Of a stretch of DNA of 64,000 nucleotides, positions 44,287 to 55,353 are shown piece after piece. Both the position numbers and the translations under genes were made by a program. Source of the DNA: Prosthecobacter sp. (lineage in GTDB: Bacteria; Verrucomicrobiota; Verrucomicrobiia; Verrucomicrobiales; Verrucomicrobiaceae); NCBI GenBank assembly GCA_019186985.1, contig JABARQ010000009.1, positions 1-64,000 of the forward strand, given 5' to 3'. The notes beneath the pieces were generated by a model, which had not been told where the DNA came from, did not search any database, and saw nothing but the letters and a program-made list of their open reading frames with translations. Each line of letters begins with the position of its first letter. The first letter of the stretch is position 1.

Positions 44287-44347
44287 AAAAAAAGAACGGA
44301 CTGGAGAGTCGCCTCTCCAGCCCGCTCGTTGGGGGTTTGGGTTTTTT
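44287..44347. terminator. terminator-like hairpin after the histidine kinase gene
   Basis: CTGGAGAG (44301-44308) pairs with CTCTCCAG (44313-44320), loop TCGC. An A7 run on the left (44287-44293) and a T6 run on the right (44342-44347) lie a few to about 20 bases off the stem, so direction is uncertain; the genes on both sides converge. Confidence 0.5.
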
Positions 44348-44420
44348 ATTCTGGCTTCCTTCCCACCAGCTCCCGGCAGGTGGTCCAGCCGCCTGGAACA
44401 AAAAGATTTGGGTTTTAAAG

Positions 44421-44456
44421 GGCGGCCAGGAAGGAGTTTAACCGTTCCTGGCCGCC
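44421..44456 (-). terminator. groL terminator hairpin
   Basis: Perfect 12-bp stem GGCGGCCAGGAA (44421-44432) with TTCCTGGCCGCC (44445-44456), followed on the minus strand by CTTTAAAA. It lies 40 bp past the groL stop. Confidence 0.75.
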
Positions 44457-44495
44457 GTGGTAAGAAGCTTTTCGTGCCTCTTTATTCACCTGGAA

Positions 44496-46133
<1,638 letters not shown>

Positions 46134-46166
46134 TCAGGTTTAAAGTTTCGGGTTTCTTGTCGGGGA

Positions 46167-46463
46167 TCAGGCGATGATGCCGAGGATGTCGGTTTCGTTG
46201 ATGATGAGGACGTCTTCGCCGTTGAGCTTCACTTCGGTGCCGCCGTACTTGGAGATGAGCACCTTGTTGCCGACCTTCACGGTGAAAAGCGTGCTGACAT
46301 CCTTGCCTTCGTCATCCTTGCCGGTGCCGAGGGCGAGAACTTCAGCTTCCTGGGGTTTCTCTTTTGCGGTGTCGGGCAGGAAGATGCCGCCAGCGGTTTT
46401 TTCTTCGCTGGAGGAGCGCTTCACGAGGACGCGACGACCGAGCGGGGTGATGGAGGTAGCCAT
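46167..46463 (-). CDS. groS: 10-kDa co-chaperonin GroES
   Basis: 98 residues from ATG 46463. Typical start ([12 protein letters not shown]), mobile loop ([20 protein letters not shown]) and C-terminal [16 protein letters not shown]. It caps GroEL. First gene of the groS-groL operon. The frame upstream is open to 46535 but covers a leader with AACC-rich repeats. Confidence 0.98.
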   Translation of the reverse strand: MATSITPLGRRVLVKRSSSEEKTAGGIFLPDTAKEKPQEAEVLALGTGKDDEGKDVSTLFTVKVGNKVLISKYGGTEVKLNGEDVLIINETDILGIIA

Positions 46464-46687
46464 ATTGGTCTGGATTCTGCTAACTAGGTTTTGGGTTCTG
46501 GTTTGGTTTGGTTCATCTGCCCGGCCTGCTGACACACGGGAATGTGGCGGCTGGCCGGGCGGAAAGTTTTTCAGGAGAAGGGGAACGTCCGAAACAGGGC
46601 CGCCGCATTCGGCTCACCGGCTGGATTCAAGATGTTCAAAAGGCTGGGCATTCGGGTTTCGGTTTCGGATTTCGGGTTTGACCCCTG

Positions 46688-47335
46688 TCATTTCGTGGGA
46701 GGAGGCGTCTCCTTGATCGCCACGCCGTTGCTGGCGCGCTGGACTCCCCCATAGGTCAGCTCAGGCGCGGCCTCGCCGACCTCCTCGGTGACAAAGCGGA
46801 CGATCTGCTTCGGATCCTCGGACAGGACGGCCTGCAGCATCCGGGCCTTGCGGGCGTGGTCATAACCCTTGATGTCGAGATCAAGCCCCACGGTTCCCGG
46901 CTCGCCGGAAAGCCCCTGCATCTTCGCCACCATGGCGGCGCTGTTGTTGATCTGGTCCTGGAGCCGCTTGTCCTTGCTCAGCCGGGTCAGACCGACTTTC
47001 AGCGCTTCGTTCACCTCGGGCACGTTCAGGAGTTCGGCGGCGTTCTTGTCCGGGTATCGGGCCAGGATGTCCTCCGCCTGGGTTTCAAGGCCGGCCTGAA
47101 GCTCAGCCTTGGATGACTTTCTGGATTCAGCGGGTGCCAGGGCTTCGAGGGCCATCGACTCAATCTTGGAATCCGAAACGGCGGCGGACTTCGGAGCTTC
47201 AACAGCAGGCCTGGCAGGCTCCTTATTGCCGCAGGCGGTGAAAGCCGCAGCAGCCAGCATGGCCGGGGCAATGCCGAGGAGGCGGTGGAACCGACCTGTC
47301 GTCGGCGTTCCGGAGGATGAAGCGGAGACGTTCAT
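46688..47335 (-). CDS. putative lipoprotein, unknown function
   Basis: 215 residues. The signal ends AAAAFTACGNKE, a lipobox-like site, so the protein is probably lipid-anchored. The rest is hydrophilic and helical, rich in Glu/Ala/Lys, with no family recognised. It begins 2 bp after the stop of the gene at 47338, so the two form an operon. The 46464-46687 spacer after it leads to groS and carries GAAAC-type repeats. Confidence 0.7.
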   Translation of the reverse strand: MNVSASSSGTPTTGRFHRLLGIAPAMLAAAAFTACGNKEPARPAVEAPKSAAVSDSKIESMALEALAPAESRKSSKAELQAGLETQAEDILARYPDKNAAELLNVPEVNEALKVGLTRLSKDKRLQDQINNSAAMVAKMQGLSGEPGTVGLDLDIKGYDHARKARMLQAVLSEDPKQIVRFVTEEVGEAAPELTYGGVQRASNGVAIKETPPPTK

Positions 47336-47337
47336 GG

Positions 47338-47925
47338 TCAGGGTGCGCGCGGGGCGACGGCGGCGTTGGAAATTTCGCGGAGCGCCGTCTTCATGGCGTC
47401 CTCAAAGGTGGCGAAGGAGTCGTACTGGGCCAGCGGCGCCTGACCGGCGGCGGTGCGGATCTCGGAGGTGCTCTCCATCCGGCCGACGAGATACCACTGG
47501 TCGCCGCCATGGCTCTGGATCATCGATTTCAGATATTCGATCTCGAGCTTCTTGTTGGTGATCTGGTCGTTGGTGTCGGAGCTGCCGTTGGTGAAGTCGG
47601 CCATCGGCTGGCGGCAGAGCAGGATGCCATAGGCTTTGTTAGGCGCGAGGGAGCAGGTGACGGTGTACTTGGCGTGGGCGTCCACCAGCATGTGGGAGGG
47701 GTCGGTGCCGGCGATCACCAGCTCCGTCTGGTCCAGCTTGGCCGTGGCGCCCATGGGATCGCGGATCACCTTCAGGCCCTCACCCTCCATCATGCCGCTG
47801 AAGCACTCGATGACCTTGTTCAGGAAGCGGCGGCGCGTGGCGAGGAGCATCTCGTCATAGCGGTGCAGGAGGTTTTTCACCTCAGCATCCAGCGCAGACA
47901 ATTCCCTGAGGGCTTCCAAACTCAT
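47338..47925 (-). CDS. hypothetical protein paired with the lipoprotein
   Basis: 195 residues. A long amphipathic N-terminal helix (LREL...HRYDEMLLATRRRFLNKVIE) is followed by a mixed beta region (LDQTELVIAGTDPSHMLVD) and a second helix (IEYLKSMIQSHGGDQWYLV). No signal peptide and no known motif. Two bp separate it from the lipoprotein gene downstream. Confidence 0.6.
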   Translation of the reverse strand: MSLEALRELSALDAEVKNLLHRYDEMLLATRRRFLNKVIECFSGMMEGEGLKVIRDPMGATAKLDQTELVIAGTDPSHMLVDAHAKYTVTCSLAPNKAYGILLCRQPMADFTNGSSDTNDQITNKKLEIEYLKSMIQSHGGDQWYLVGRMESTSEIRTAAGQAPLAQYDSFATFEDAMKTALREISNAAVAPRAP

Positions 47926-48055
47926 CGCGGCGAAAGAACGGGGTTGAGGTTGGAAATGGCCTGCCTTTTCACGGAGGCAGGGAAAACGCCGGAGATGGGC
48001 GAACCCCAGGCGGGCGCACCCATGACAAACGTGCCGGAGGCACGAAAGACATGAG

Positions 48056-48123
48056 CCGGTGGTGCAACCACCGGATGAGCATGGTCAACCCACGCGTTTT
48101 CAGACAGCGCCCTGGAGGGGCGC
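48056..48123. repeat. REP-like composite repeat, copy 1
   Basis: Hairpin A: CCGGTGGT-GCA-ACCACCGG (48056-48074). After 32 bp comes hairpin B: GCGCCC-TGGAG-GGGCGC (48107-48123), flanked by GAGAAGCG. The same A-spacer-B-GAGAAGC order occurs, inverted, at 29470-29572. Confidence 0.75.
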
Positions 48124-48231
48124 GAGAAGCGTCCGAACGCACCCGGCAGCACCGCAGACGTGGGATTCGCGCAGGCTTCTCGCGCACCTGCCGGAGCGCG
48201 CCCCTTGGCCACATCCACGACGGCGGATGAA

Positions 48232-48277
48232 CCGGTGGTTTCACCACCGGCTAATCTCGCGCGTCCCTCCAGGACGC
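48232..48277. repeat. REP-like composite repeat, copy 2
   Basis: Hairpin A: CCGGTGGT-TTC-ACCACCGG (48232-48250), then CTAATCTCGC, then hairpin B: GCGTCC-CTCCA-GGACGC (48261-48277). Only 10 bp separate A and B here. Confidence 0.75.
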
Positions 48278-48381
48278 CGTTCATCGGCGACCCGGAGCGG
48301 GAATGCGGCTGCCTGGATGGCAGGGGCTGGAACATGCGGATACTCACGACTAGCTGGTTCGTTCAGGAACAGTCCGGACGG

Positions 48382-50316
48382 TCACTTGTCCTTGTCCACG
48401 ACCTCGAAGTCGGCATCGACGACCTTGCCTTTGTCCTGGGACTTCGGCTCGGCGGCGGGGGCCTCAGGACCGGCTTCAGGTGCGGCCCCGGGCGCTCCGG
48501 CTCCGGCTCCGGCGGCGGCAGCGGCCTGGTAGGCGGCGGCGAAGAGCTTCTCGATCTCCTCGGTCTGCGTCTTCATCTTGTCAGTGTCGTTGGCTTCAAC
48601 GGCGGCCTTGAGGGTGGCGAGCTTGTCCTTGATCGGGGTGAGCTGGTCGGCGGAAACCTTGCCCTCCCACTCCTTCAGGGTCTTCTCGATCTCGTAGCTG
48701 AGCGTCTCGGCCTTGTTCTTGATTTCGACGGACTCCTTGCGCTTGCGATCTTCCTCGGCGTGCTCCTCGGCGTCGCGCTTGGCCTTCTCGATTTCGTCCT
48801 GGGTGAGGCCGGAGCTGCCCTGGATGGAGATCTTCTGCTCCTTGCCCGTGGTCTTCTCCTTGGCGGAGACATGCAGGATGCCGTTGGCGTCGATGTCAAA
48901 CGTGACCTCGATCTGCGGAACGCCGCGCGGCATGGGCGGGATGCCGTCGAGCTTGAAGGTGCCGAGCACCTTGTTGTCCTTCGACATCGGACGCTCGCCC
49001 TGGAGGACGACGATCTCGACGCCAGGCTGCTGGTCGGCGTAGGTGGAGAAGATCTGCGAGTGCTTCTTCGGGATGGTCGTGTTGCGGGCGATCATCGGGG
49101 TGGCGACACCGCCGGCGGTCTCGATGGCGAGGGTGAGCGGGGTGACGTCGAGCAGGAGCACGTCCTTCACGTCGCCCTTGAGGACGCCGCCCTGGATGGC
49201 CGCGCCGATGGCGACGACTTCATCCGGATTCACGCCCTGGTGCGGGTCCTTGCCGGCGAGCTTCTTGGCGGTCTCGACCACCTTGGGCATGCGGGTCATG
49301 CCGCCGACGAGCACGAGTTCGTCGATCTTGCTGGCGTCCAGCTTGGCGGCCGCGAGGCAGTCACGCACGGGCTTCATGGTGCGCTCAAAGAGGGAGTCGC
49401 AAAGCTGCTCCATCTTGGCACGGCTCAGCGTCTTCATGATGTGCTTCGGCCCGGTGGCGTCGGCGGTGATGAAGGGCAGGTTGAGGTCGTAGCTCTGGCT
49501 GGAGCTGAGGGCGATCTTCGCCTTCTCGGCCTCCTCCTTGATGCGCTGGAGCGCGTCGGGCTGGCCGCTGAGGTCGATGCCGCTGTCCGCCTTGAACTCG
49601 TTGACGATCCAGCTGATGAGCGTGTTGTCCCAGTCGTCACCACCCAGGTGGGTGTCGCCGTCCGTGGCGAGCACCTCAAAGACGCCGTCGCCGATTTCCA
49701 GCACGCTGATGTCGAAGGTGCCGCCGCCAAGGTCATACACGGCGATCTTTTCATCGCTCTTGGACTCGAGGCCGTAGGCGAGCGAGGCGGCGGTGGGTTC
49801 GTTGATGATGCGGCGCACGTTCAGACCGGCGATTTCACCGGCGGCCTTCGTGGCGTTGCGCTGGCTGTCGTTGAAGTAGGCCGGAACGGTGATGACGGCC
49901 TCGGTGATGGCCTCGCCCAGCTTGGCTTCGGCATCGGCCTTCAGCTTGCTGAGGATCATGGCGCTGACCTCCTGGGGGGAGTAGGTCTTGGTTTCACCGC
50001 CGACCTCCACCTGGACATGGGCGTCGCCGTTCGAGGCCTCGACAATCTTATAAGGCATGCGCTTGTCGGCCTCGGTGAGTTCGGAGAACTTGCGGCCCAT
50101 GAGGCGCTTCACGGAGAACACCGTGTTGCGCGGGTTGGTGACGGCCTGGCGCTTGGCGGCCTGACCCACCACGCGTTCGCCGCTCTTCGTGAAGGCGACG
50201 ACGGAAGGGGTGGTGCGGGCGCCTTCCGAGTTTTCGAGGACCACGGCCTTGCCGCCTTCGAGGACGGCCATGCAGGAGTTGGTGGTGCCGAGGTCAATGC
50301 CGAGGATTTTGCTCAT
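48382..50316 (-). CDS. dnaK: chaperone DnaK (Hsp70)
   Basis: 644 residues from ATG 50316 ([18 protein letters not shown]). ATPase signatures [17 protein letters not shown] and [12 protein letters not shown], the linker ([16 protein letters not shown]), the peptide-binding domain and a helical lid with a short Gly/Ala/Pro segment near the end. Cytoplasmic ATP-driven protein folding. No dnaJ or grpE is adjacent. The large plus-strand frame opposite it is a GC shadow. A TGGCACG palindrome lies in the leader at 50372. Confidence 0.98.
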   Translation of the reverse strand: MSKILGIDLGTTNSCMAVLEGGKAVVLENSEGARTTPSVVAFTKSGERVVGQAAKRQAVTNPRNTVFSVKRLMGRKFSELTEADKRMPYKIVEASNGDAHVQVEVGGETKTYSPQEVSAMILSKLKADAEAKLGEAITEAVITVPAYFNDSQRNATKAAGEIAGLNVRRIINEPTAASLAYGLESKSDEKIAVYDLGGGTFDISVLEIGDGVFEVLATDGDTHLGGDDWDNTLISWIVNEFKADSGIDLSGQPDALQRIKEEAEKAKIALSSSQSYDLNLPFITADATGPKHIMKTLSRAKMEQLCDSLFERTMKPVRDCLAAAKLDASKIDELVLVGGMTRMPKVVETAKKLAGKDPHQGVNPDEVVAIGAAIQGGVLKGDVKDVLLLDVTPLTLAIETAGGVATPMIARNTTIPKKHSQIFSTYADQQPGVEIVVLQGERPMSKDNKVLGTFKLDGIPPMPRGVPQIEVTFDIDANGILHVSAKEKTTGKEQKISIQGSSGLTQDEIEKAKRDAEEHAEEDRKRKESVEIKNKAETLSYEIEKTLKEWEGKVSADQLTPIKDKLATLKAAVEANDTDKMKTQTEEIEKLFAAAYQAAAAAGAGAGAPGAAPEAGPEAPAAEPKSQDKGKVVDADFEVVDKDK

Positions 50317-50371
50317 GGTAGTGGGGTTGGGGGAAAGGTTGGAACAGAGGGGTTGATTTGATCGCGTTAAT

Positions 50372-50388
50372 TGGCACGAGACGTGCCA
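50372..50388. promoter_or_regulatory. palindrome in the dnaK leader/gltB upstream region
   Basis: Perfect inverted repeat TGGCACG-AGA-CGTGCCA, 56 bp before the dnaK ATG. Each strand also reads like an imperfect sigma-54 site (TGGCACG-N4-GTGC). Could be an operator or a weak second promoter. Confidence 0.5.
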
Positions 50389-50474
50389 GGAGGCTGGGTT
50401 GATTTTTAAACCATTGATAGAGAACGAATAACGATTACTTCGATAACAAAGCATCGAGGCTGAACCGACAGCTA

Positions 50475-50496
50475 AAAGTGCCAATTATGGCACTTT
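50475..50496. promoter_or_regulatory. palindromic activator-site candidate upstream of gltB
   Basis: Perfect inverted repeat AAAGTGCC-N6-GGCACTTT. A further half-site GGCACTTT lies at 50521-50528. The palindrome centre is about 100 bp before the sigma-54-type promoter, the usual range for an enhancer-binding protein such as NtrC, although the word differs from the classical NtrC box. Confidence 0.5.
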
Positions 50497-50584
50497 GAAG
50501 GCGAATGCGCCATGTCACTTGGCACTTTGGATGACACATTGGGGTCAAGATTCTCACGAAGGAAGCCATTCCGCCCCGGGCAGG

Positions 50585-50600
50585 TGGCACCATCCTTGCT
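50585..50600 (+). promoter_or_regulatory. sigma-54 (RpoN)-type promoter of gltB
   Basis: TGGCAC-CATCC-TTGCT matches the -24/-12 consensus TGGCAC-N5-TTGC(A/T) at every fixed base. It lies 78 bp before the gltB start, predicting transcription from about 50611. Nitrogen control of glutamate synthase by RpoN fits the gene. Confidence 0.7.
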
Positions 50601-50677
50601 TTATTGGCCTGCGTCATTCGTAACCTCCTCACCCCATCGGCCGGGGCCAGCCTGGCGATGGGGTTTTCCAACCCCCC

Positions 50678-53600
50678 ATGAAACACCCCTTTTACGACCT
50701 GGACATCCCCAACGAGGGATCGCTGCACCGCATGGACCTGGAGCGTGATGCCTGTGGCGTCGGCTTTGTGGCCAGCATCGAGGGCAGGCGCAGCCGGGAC
50801 ATTCTCGACATGGCCCTCTGCGGCGTGTGCAGCGTCCAGCACCGCGGCGCGGTGGACGCTGACCGGGTCACCGGCGACGGCGCGGGGGTGCTGACCCAGA
50901 TCCCGCACAAGATCTTCCAGCCCTTCATCGATGAGATGCACTTCGAGCTGGAGCACCCGATGGACCTCGCCGTGGGCGTGTTTTTCATGCCGTCCGACCA
51001 GACCGAGCGCATGAAGATCCACCTCCTGGCCGAGGGCCTGCTGCGCAATCGTGACATCCAGGTCATCGGCTGGCGTGACGTGCCGGTGAACCCGAACGAG
51101 CTGGGTCACAAGGCCCGCATGACCATGCCGGTGATCCAGCACCTCCTGGTGGCAAGGCCCGAAGGCATGGACGACGCCCCGTTTGAGCGCCAGCTCTACC
51201 TGATCCGGCGGGAGATGCGCCTGAAGGCCCGCATCCACAAGCTGGCGGACTTTTACATCGCCTCCTTTTCGCACCGGACGATGGTTTACAAGGCACTGCT
51301 CCTGCCCTCCTCCCTCCAGAAGTTCTACACGGATCTTCAAAATGACGATTTCGAGACCGCGCTGGCCGTCTTCCACCAGCGCTTCAGCACCAACACCTTC
51401 CCCACCTGGGCGCTTTCACATCCCTTCCGCACCCTCGCCCACAATGGTGAGATCAACACCGTGCGCGGCAACCGCAACTGGCTGAACAGCCGCGCCAGCG
51501 ACTTTGAAAACCCGGTCTGGGAGGGCGAGGAGCAGCTGCTCAAGGAACTCATCGCCAAGGGCCAGAGCGACAGCGCCAGCCTGGACGCCGCGCTTGATCT
51601 GCTGATGCAGAGCGGACGCGACCCGGTGCATGCCATGGCCATGCTTGTGCCCAGCGCCTATGGCATTGATCCGACGACCTCTCCAGAGCTGAAGGCCTTC
51701 TACGAATACCATGAATGCTTCAGCGAACCCTGGGACGGCCCCGCCGCCATGGTGCTGACCAACGGCCTGAGCGTGGTCGCCAGCCTGGACCGCAACGGCC
51801 TGCGCCCCAGCCGCTGGAAGCTCACCGCCGACGGGGTCTTCGCGCTCGGTTCCGAAGTCGGCATCGTCCACATCGACGACGCCCGGGTGCTGCGCAAAGG
51901 GCGGCTCGCCCCGGGGGAGATGCTGGAGATCGACCTGCTGAAGAAGCGCATCCGCTTCAATGACGAGATCAAGGCCGACCTCGCCAGCCGCCAGCCCTAC
52001 GGCGAGTGGCTGAAGAACCGCACCAGTCTCACCACGCTGGCCCCGGAGTCACCGAGCGGTGACCTCGATCTTCTGGAGCTTTCCCGCAAGCAGGCCGCCT
52101 TCGGCTTCACCAGGGAGGAACTGGAGATGTCCCTGACGCCGGCCCTGGCCAGGGGCGAGGAGGCCATCTACTCCATGGGCGATGACGTGGCGCTGAGCGT
52201 GCTTTCCACCCGCCCCCGGCTGCTGACGAGCTACTTCCGCCAGCTCTTCGCCCAGGTCACCAACCCGCCGATCGACCCGATCCGTGAACGCGCCGTCATG
52301 AGCCTGGAGGTCGTGCTCGGCCCGCAGCGTAATTGGTTGGGCCAGACGCCCGAGCATGCCCGCGTGGTGCACCTGAACTCCCCCTTCCTGTTTGAAAACG
52401 AGCTCAGCTCGCTGAAGGCCCTGGCCGGGCATCCCCACCGCATCCTCGACGCCACGTGGCCAGTTCATGAAGGCCCCGAGGGCATGAAGCGCGCGCTGGA
52501 CCAGCTTTGCGTGGATGCTGAAGCGGCGGCGAAGGAACGTGTGCAGATCCTCATCCTCAGCGACCGCGCCGTCAGCCCCGAACGTGCGGCCATCCCCGCA
52601 CTGCTCGTCACCGGGTCAGTGCATCATCACCTGAACCGCCGGAAGATCCGCATGCGGCTCAGCCTGGTCATCGACACCGGCGAGGCGCGTGACACGCACC
52701 AGATGGCCTGCCTGTTCGCCTTTGGCGCCAGCGCCGTCTGCCCCTACCTGGCCTTTGAAACCATCCGCGAACTCGTCGAGTCCGACAAGACCGCGCGCAA
52801 GCCGCAGCTCGACGGCATGGGCTATGACAAGGCCGCGCTGAACTACCGCAAGGCCCTGGAAAAGGGCGTGCTCAAGATCATGAGCAAGATGGGCATCTCG
52901 GTGCTCAGCAGCTACATCGGCGCACAGATCTTCGAGGCCGTGGGCATCGGGGAGGAAGTGATGCAGCATGCCTTCACCGGCACGCCCAGCCAGATCAGCG
53001 GCATCGGCTTCAAGGAGATCGCCGAGGAGGCCCTGGCCCGCCACGCCACCGGCTTCGGCGTTCAAGCGCCCGAGGGCGGCGGCATCGACCTGGGCGACCC
53101 CGGCTACTACCGCCCGCGTCAGAAGGGTGAGATGCACGCCGTCACCGGACCGGTGATCAAGAACTTCCACACCTTCGTGAAGAGCGGCAGGGCCGAGGAT
53201 TACGCCGCTTACGTGAAGGCCTCGCTGGAGAACACCCCGACGGCGCTGAAGGACCTTTTCGAATTCGTGCCAGGCCCCGAAGGTCCGATTTCGATCGATG
53301 AAGTCGAGTCCATCGAGGACATCCGCGTGCGCTTCACCACCGCGGCCATGTCGCTGGGAGCGATTTCACCCGAGGCTCATGAGGCCCTGGCCATCGCCAT
53401 GAACCGCATCGGCGGCAAGTCCGACAGCGGCGAGGGCGGCGAGGATCCGAGGCGCTTCAAGCCCTATGAAAACGGCGACTGGGCGAACTCCAAGATCAAG
53501 CAGGTGGCCAGCGGACGCTTTGGCGTCACGGCCGAATACCTCGCCAACGCCTGGGAGCTGGAGATCAAGATGGCCCAGGGCGCCAAGCCGGGGGAGGGCG

Positions 53601-55249
53601 GCCAGCTTCCGGCCATGAAGGTGAACCGCATGATCGCCCGCCTGCGCCACACCACGCCCGGCGTCATGCTCATCAGCCCGCCGCCGCATCACGACATCTA
53701 TTCGATCGAGGACCTGGCTCAGCTCATCCACGACCTCAAGGAGGCCAATCCACGCGCCCGCGTCTGCGTCAAGCTGGTCGCTGAATCCGGCGTCGGCACC
53801 ATCGCCGCCGGCGTGGCGAAGGCGAACGCCGACATCATCCTCATCTCCGGGCATGACGGCGGCACCGGGGCCAGCCCGCTCAGCTCCATCAAGCATGCCG
53901 GCCTGCCCTGGGAGCTCGGCCTGGCCGAGGCCCAGCAGGTGCTCATGCTCAACGGCCTGCGCGAACGTGTCACCCTGCGCACCGACGGCGGCCTGCGCAA
54001 CGGCCGCGACATCGCCATGGCGGCCATCCTAGGCGCGGAGGAGTTCAACTTCGGCACCATCGCCCTCATCGCCCTCGGCTGCGTCTATGTGCGCCAGTGC
54101 CATCTCAACAACTGCCCCGTCGGCGTGGCCACCACCGACCCGAAATTCCGCGCCAAGTTCAAGGGCAGTCCGGACATGATCGTGAACTTCTTCAACGCCG
54201 TGGCGCAGGAGGTCCGTGAAATCATGGCCGAACTCGGCGTCCGCACCCTGGATGAAATGATCGGCCGCCCCGAGTTCCTGCGTCAGCGCGAGGTGCCTGG
54301 CCATCCGAAGGCCAACCTCGTCAAGCTCGACCGCATCCTGCGCGATGTCGGCAAGGATCTCGGCCAGGATGCCGCGCGCACCTGCCACATGAACCGCAAC
54401 GACGGCCTCGACCAGCATCCCCTGGACGACCGCATCATCCAGGAGGCCCAGTTTGCCATCAGCGACAAGATGAAGGTCCGCCCGCTGCGCTACAAGGTGA
54501 GGAACACCTTCCGCAACATCGGCACCAAGCTCAGCGGCCAGATCGCCTTCCATCACGGCAACCATGGCCTCGCCCCCGGCACCGTCGATGTCACCCTGGA
54601 GGGCAGCGCCGGCCAGAGCTTCGCGGCCTTTGCCTGCGGCGGCGTGAAGCTGACGCTCATCGGCGAGGCGAACGATTATGTCGGCAAGGGCCTGTGCGGC
54701 GCGGAGATCATCCTCAAGCCCGGACCGCGCATCCGTCCGGATTATCAGACCTGGGAGAACAGCATCCTCGGCAACACCGTCATGTACGGCGCCACCAGCG
54801 GCAGCCTGTTCGCGGCCGGCCGGGCGGGCGAGCGCTTCTGCGTGCGCAACTCCGGCGCCACCGCCGTCGTCGAGGGCATCGGCGACCATGGCTGCGAATA
54901 CATGACCGGCGGCGTGGTTGCCGTGCTCGGCAGCTTCGGCAAGAACTTCGGCGCCGGCATGAGCGGCGGCGTGGCCTACCTGCTTGATGAAGCCGGCCTG
55001 TTCGCCAGACTGCACAACCCCGAGATGATCAAGGGAGGGCCAGTCAGCGACCCCGAGGACGTCAACCAGCTCAAGAAGCTGATCTATGACCACCTCGACC
55101 GCACTGACAGTGCCCGTGCAAAGATGATCCTGGAAAACTGGGCCGACTATCAGCCGAAGTTTGTGAAGGTCGTGAGCAAGGCCGAGCCGGTCGCCGTCCC
55201 GCCCGAGGAGGAGGCGCCCTCCGCCAAATCCGAGTTGGCCGCCGCCTGA
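50678..55249 (+). CDS. gltB: glutamate synthase, large subunit
   Basis: 1523 residues, full length. It makes glutamate from glutamine and 2-oxoglutarate. Cys26 (ERDACGVGF) is the nucleophile of the glutaminase domain and implies removal of a 25-residue propeptide. Further on: the central domain, the FMN domain with ISGHDGGTGASPLSSIKHAG, the 3Fe-4S cysteines in CVYVRQCHLNNCPVG, and the C-terminal beta-helix with repeated G-X-X-G-X-X-G units (for example MTGGVVAVLG). No gltD small subunit follows; the next gene is a transporter. Preceded by a sigma-54-type promoter. Confidence 0.98.
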   Translation: MKHPFYDLDIPNEGSLHRMDLERDACGVGFVASIEGRRSRDILDMALCGVCSVQHRGAVDADRVTGDGAGVLTQIPHKIFQPFIDEMHFELEHPMDLAVGVFFMPSDQTERMKIHLLAEGLLRNRDIQVIGWRDVPVNPNELGHKARMTMPVIQHLLVARPEGMDDAPFERQLYLIRREMRLKARIHKLADFYIASFSHRTMVYKALLLPSSLQKFYTDLQNDDFETALAVFHQRFSTNTFPTWALSHPFRTLAHNGEINTVRGNRNWLNSRASDFENPVWEGEEQLLKELIAKGQSDSASLDAALDLLMQSGRDPVHAMAMLVPSAYGIDPTTSPELKAFYEYHECFSEPWDGPAAMVLTNGLSVVASLDRNGLRPSRWKLTADGVFALGSEVGIVHIDDARVLRKGRLAPGEMLEIDLLKKRIRFNDEIKADLASRQPYGEWLKNRTSLTTLAPESPSGDLDLLELSRKQAAFGFTREELEMSLTPALARGEEAIYSMGDDVALSVLSTRPRLLTSYFRQLFAQVTNPPIDPIRERAVMSLEVVLGPQRNWLGQTPEHARVVHLNSPFLFENELSSLKALAGHPHRILDATWPVHEGPEGMKRALDQLCVDAEAAAKERVQILILSDRAVSPERAAIPALLVTGSVHHHLNRRKIRMRLSLVIDTGEARDTHQMACLFAFGASAVCPYLAFETIRELVESDKTARKPQLDGMGYDKAALNYRKALEKGVLKIMSKMGISVLSSYIGAQIFEAVGIGEEVMQHAFTGTPSQISGIGFKEIAEEALARHATGFGVQAPEGGGIDLGDPGYYRPRQKGEMHAVTGPVIKNFHTFVKSGRAEDYAAYVKASLENTPTALKDLFEFVPGPEGPISIDEVESIEDIRVRFTTAAMSLGAISPEAHEALAIAMNRIGGKSDSGEGGEDPRRFKPYENGDWANSKIKQVASGRFGVTAEYLANAWELEIKMAQGAKPGEGGQLPAMKVNRMIARLRHTTPGVMLISPPPHHDIYSIEDLAQLIHDLKEANPRARVCVKLVAESGVGTIAAGVAKANADIILISGHDGGTGASPLSSIKHAGLPWELGLAEAQQVLMLNGLRERVTLRTDGGLRNGRDIAMAAILGAEEFNFGTIALIALGCVYVRQCHLNNCPVGVATTDPKFRAKFKGSPDMIVNFFNAVAQEVREIMAELGVRTLDEMIGRPEFLRQREVPGHPKANLVKLDRILRDVGKDLGQDAARTCHMNRNDGLDQHPLDDRIIQEAQFAISDKMKVRPLRYKVRNTFRNIGTKLSGQIAFHHGNHGLAPGTVDVTLEGSAGQSFAAFACGGVKLTLIGEANDYVGKGLCGAEIILKPGPRIRPDYQTWENSILGNTVMYGATSGSLFAAGRAGERFCVRNSGATAVVEGIGDHGCEYMTGGVVAVLGSFGKNFGAGMSGGVAYLLDEAGLFARLHNPEMIKGGPVSDPEDVNQLKKLIYDHLDRTDSARAKMILENWADYQPKFVKVVSKAEPVAVPPEEEAPSAKSELAAA

Positions 55250-55353
55250 GCTTTCTGACAGGATGACGCCTGATCCGCCCGGATTCGACGAATGGTGCCG
55301 TCCGCGTGACAGAGCCGCGTCGTGAGGAGCGACTTCAGGCAGCCATCCTCCGC

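Larger units (their letters stand above)
47926..48381. other. intergenic region with clustered REP-like hairpins
   Basis: About 450 bp between dnaK's stop and the hypothetical gene at 47925, with no convincing ORF. It is filled by short hairpin repeats described separately (48056-48123 and 48232-48277), separated by stretches repeating CTTCTCGCG-like words. Confidence 0.6.

Noticed and set aside
46464-46687. CIRCE/HrcA element upstream of groS
   Set aside because: I looked for TTAGCACTC-N9-GAGTGCTAA and found nothing similar here or upstream of dnaK.
48160-50361. Long plus-strand frame opposite dnaK
   Set aside because: Shadow of DnaK, with no recognisable domain and starting inside the repeat region.
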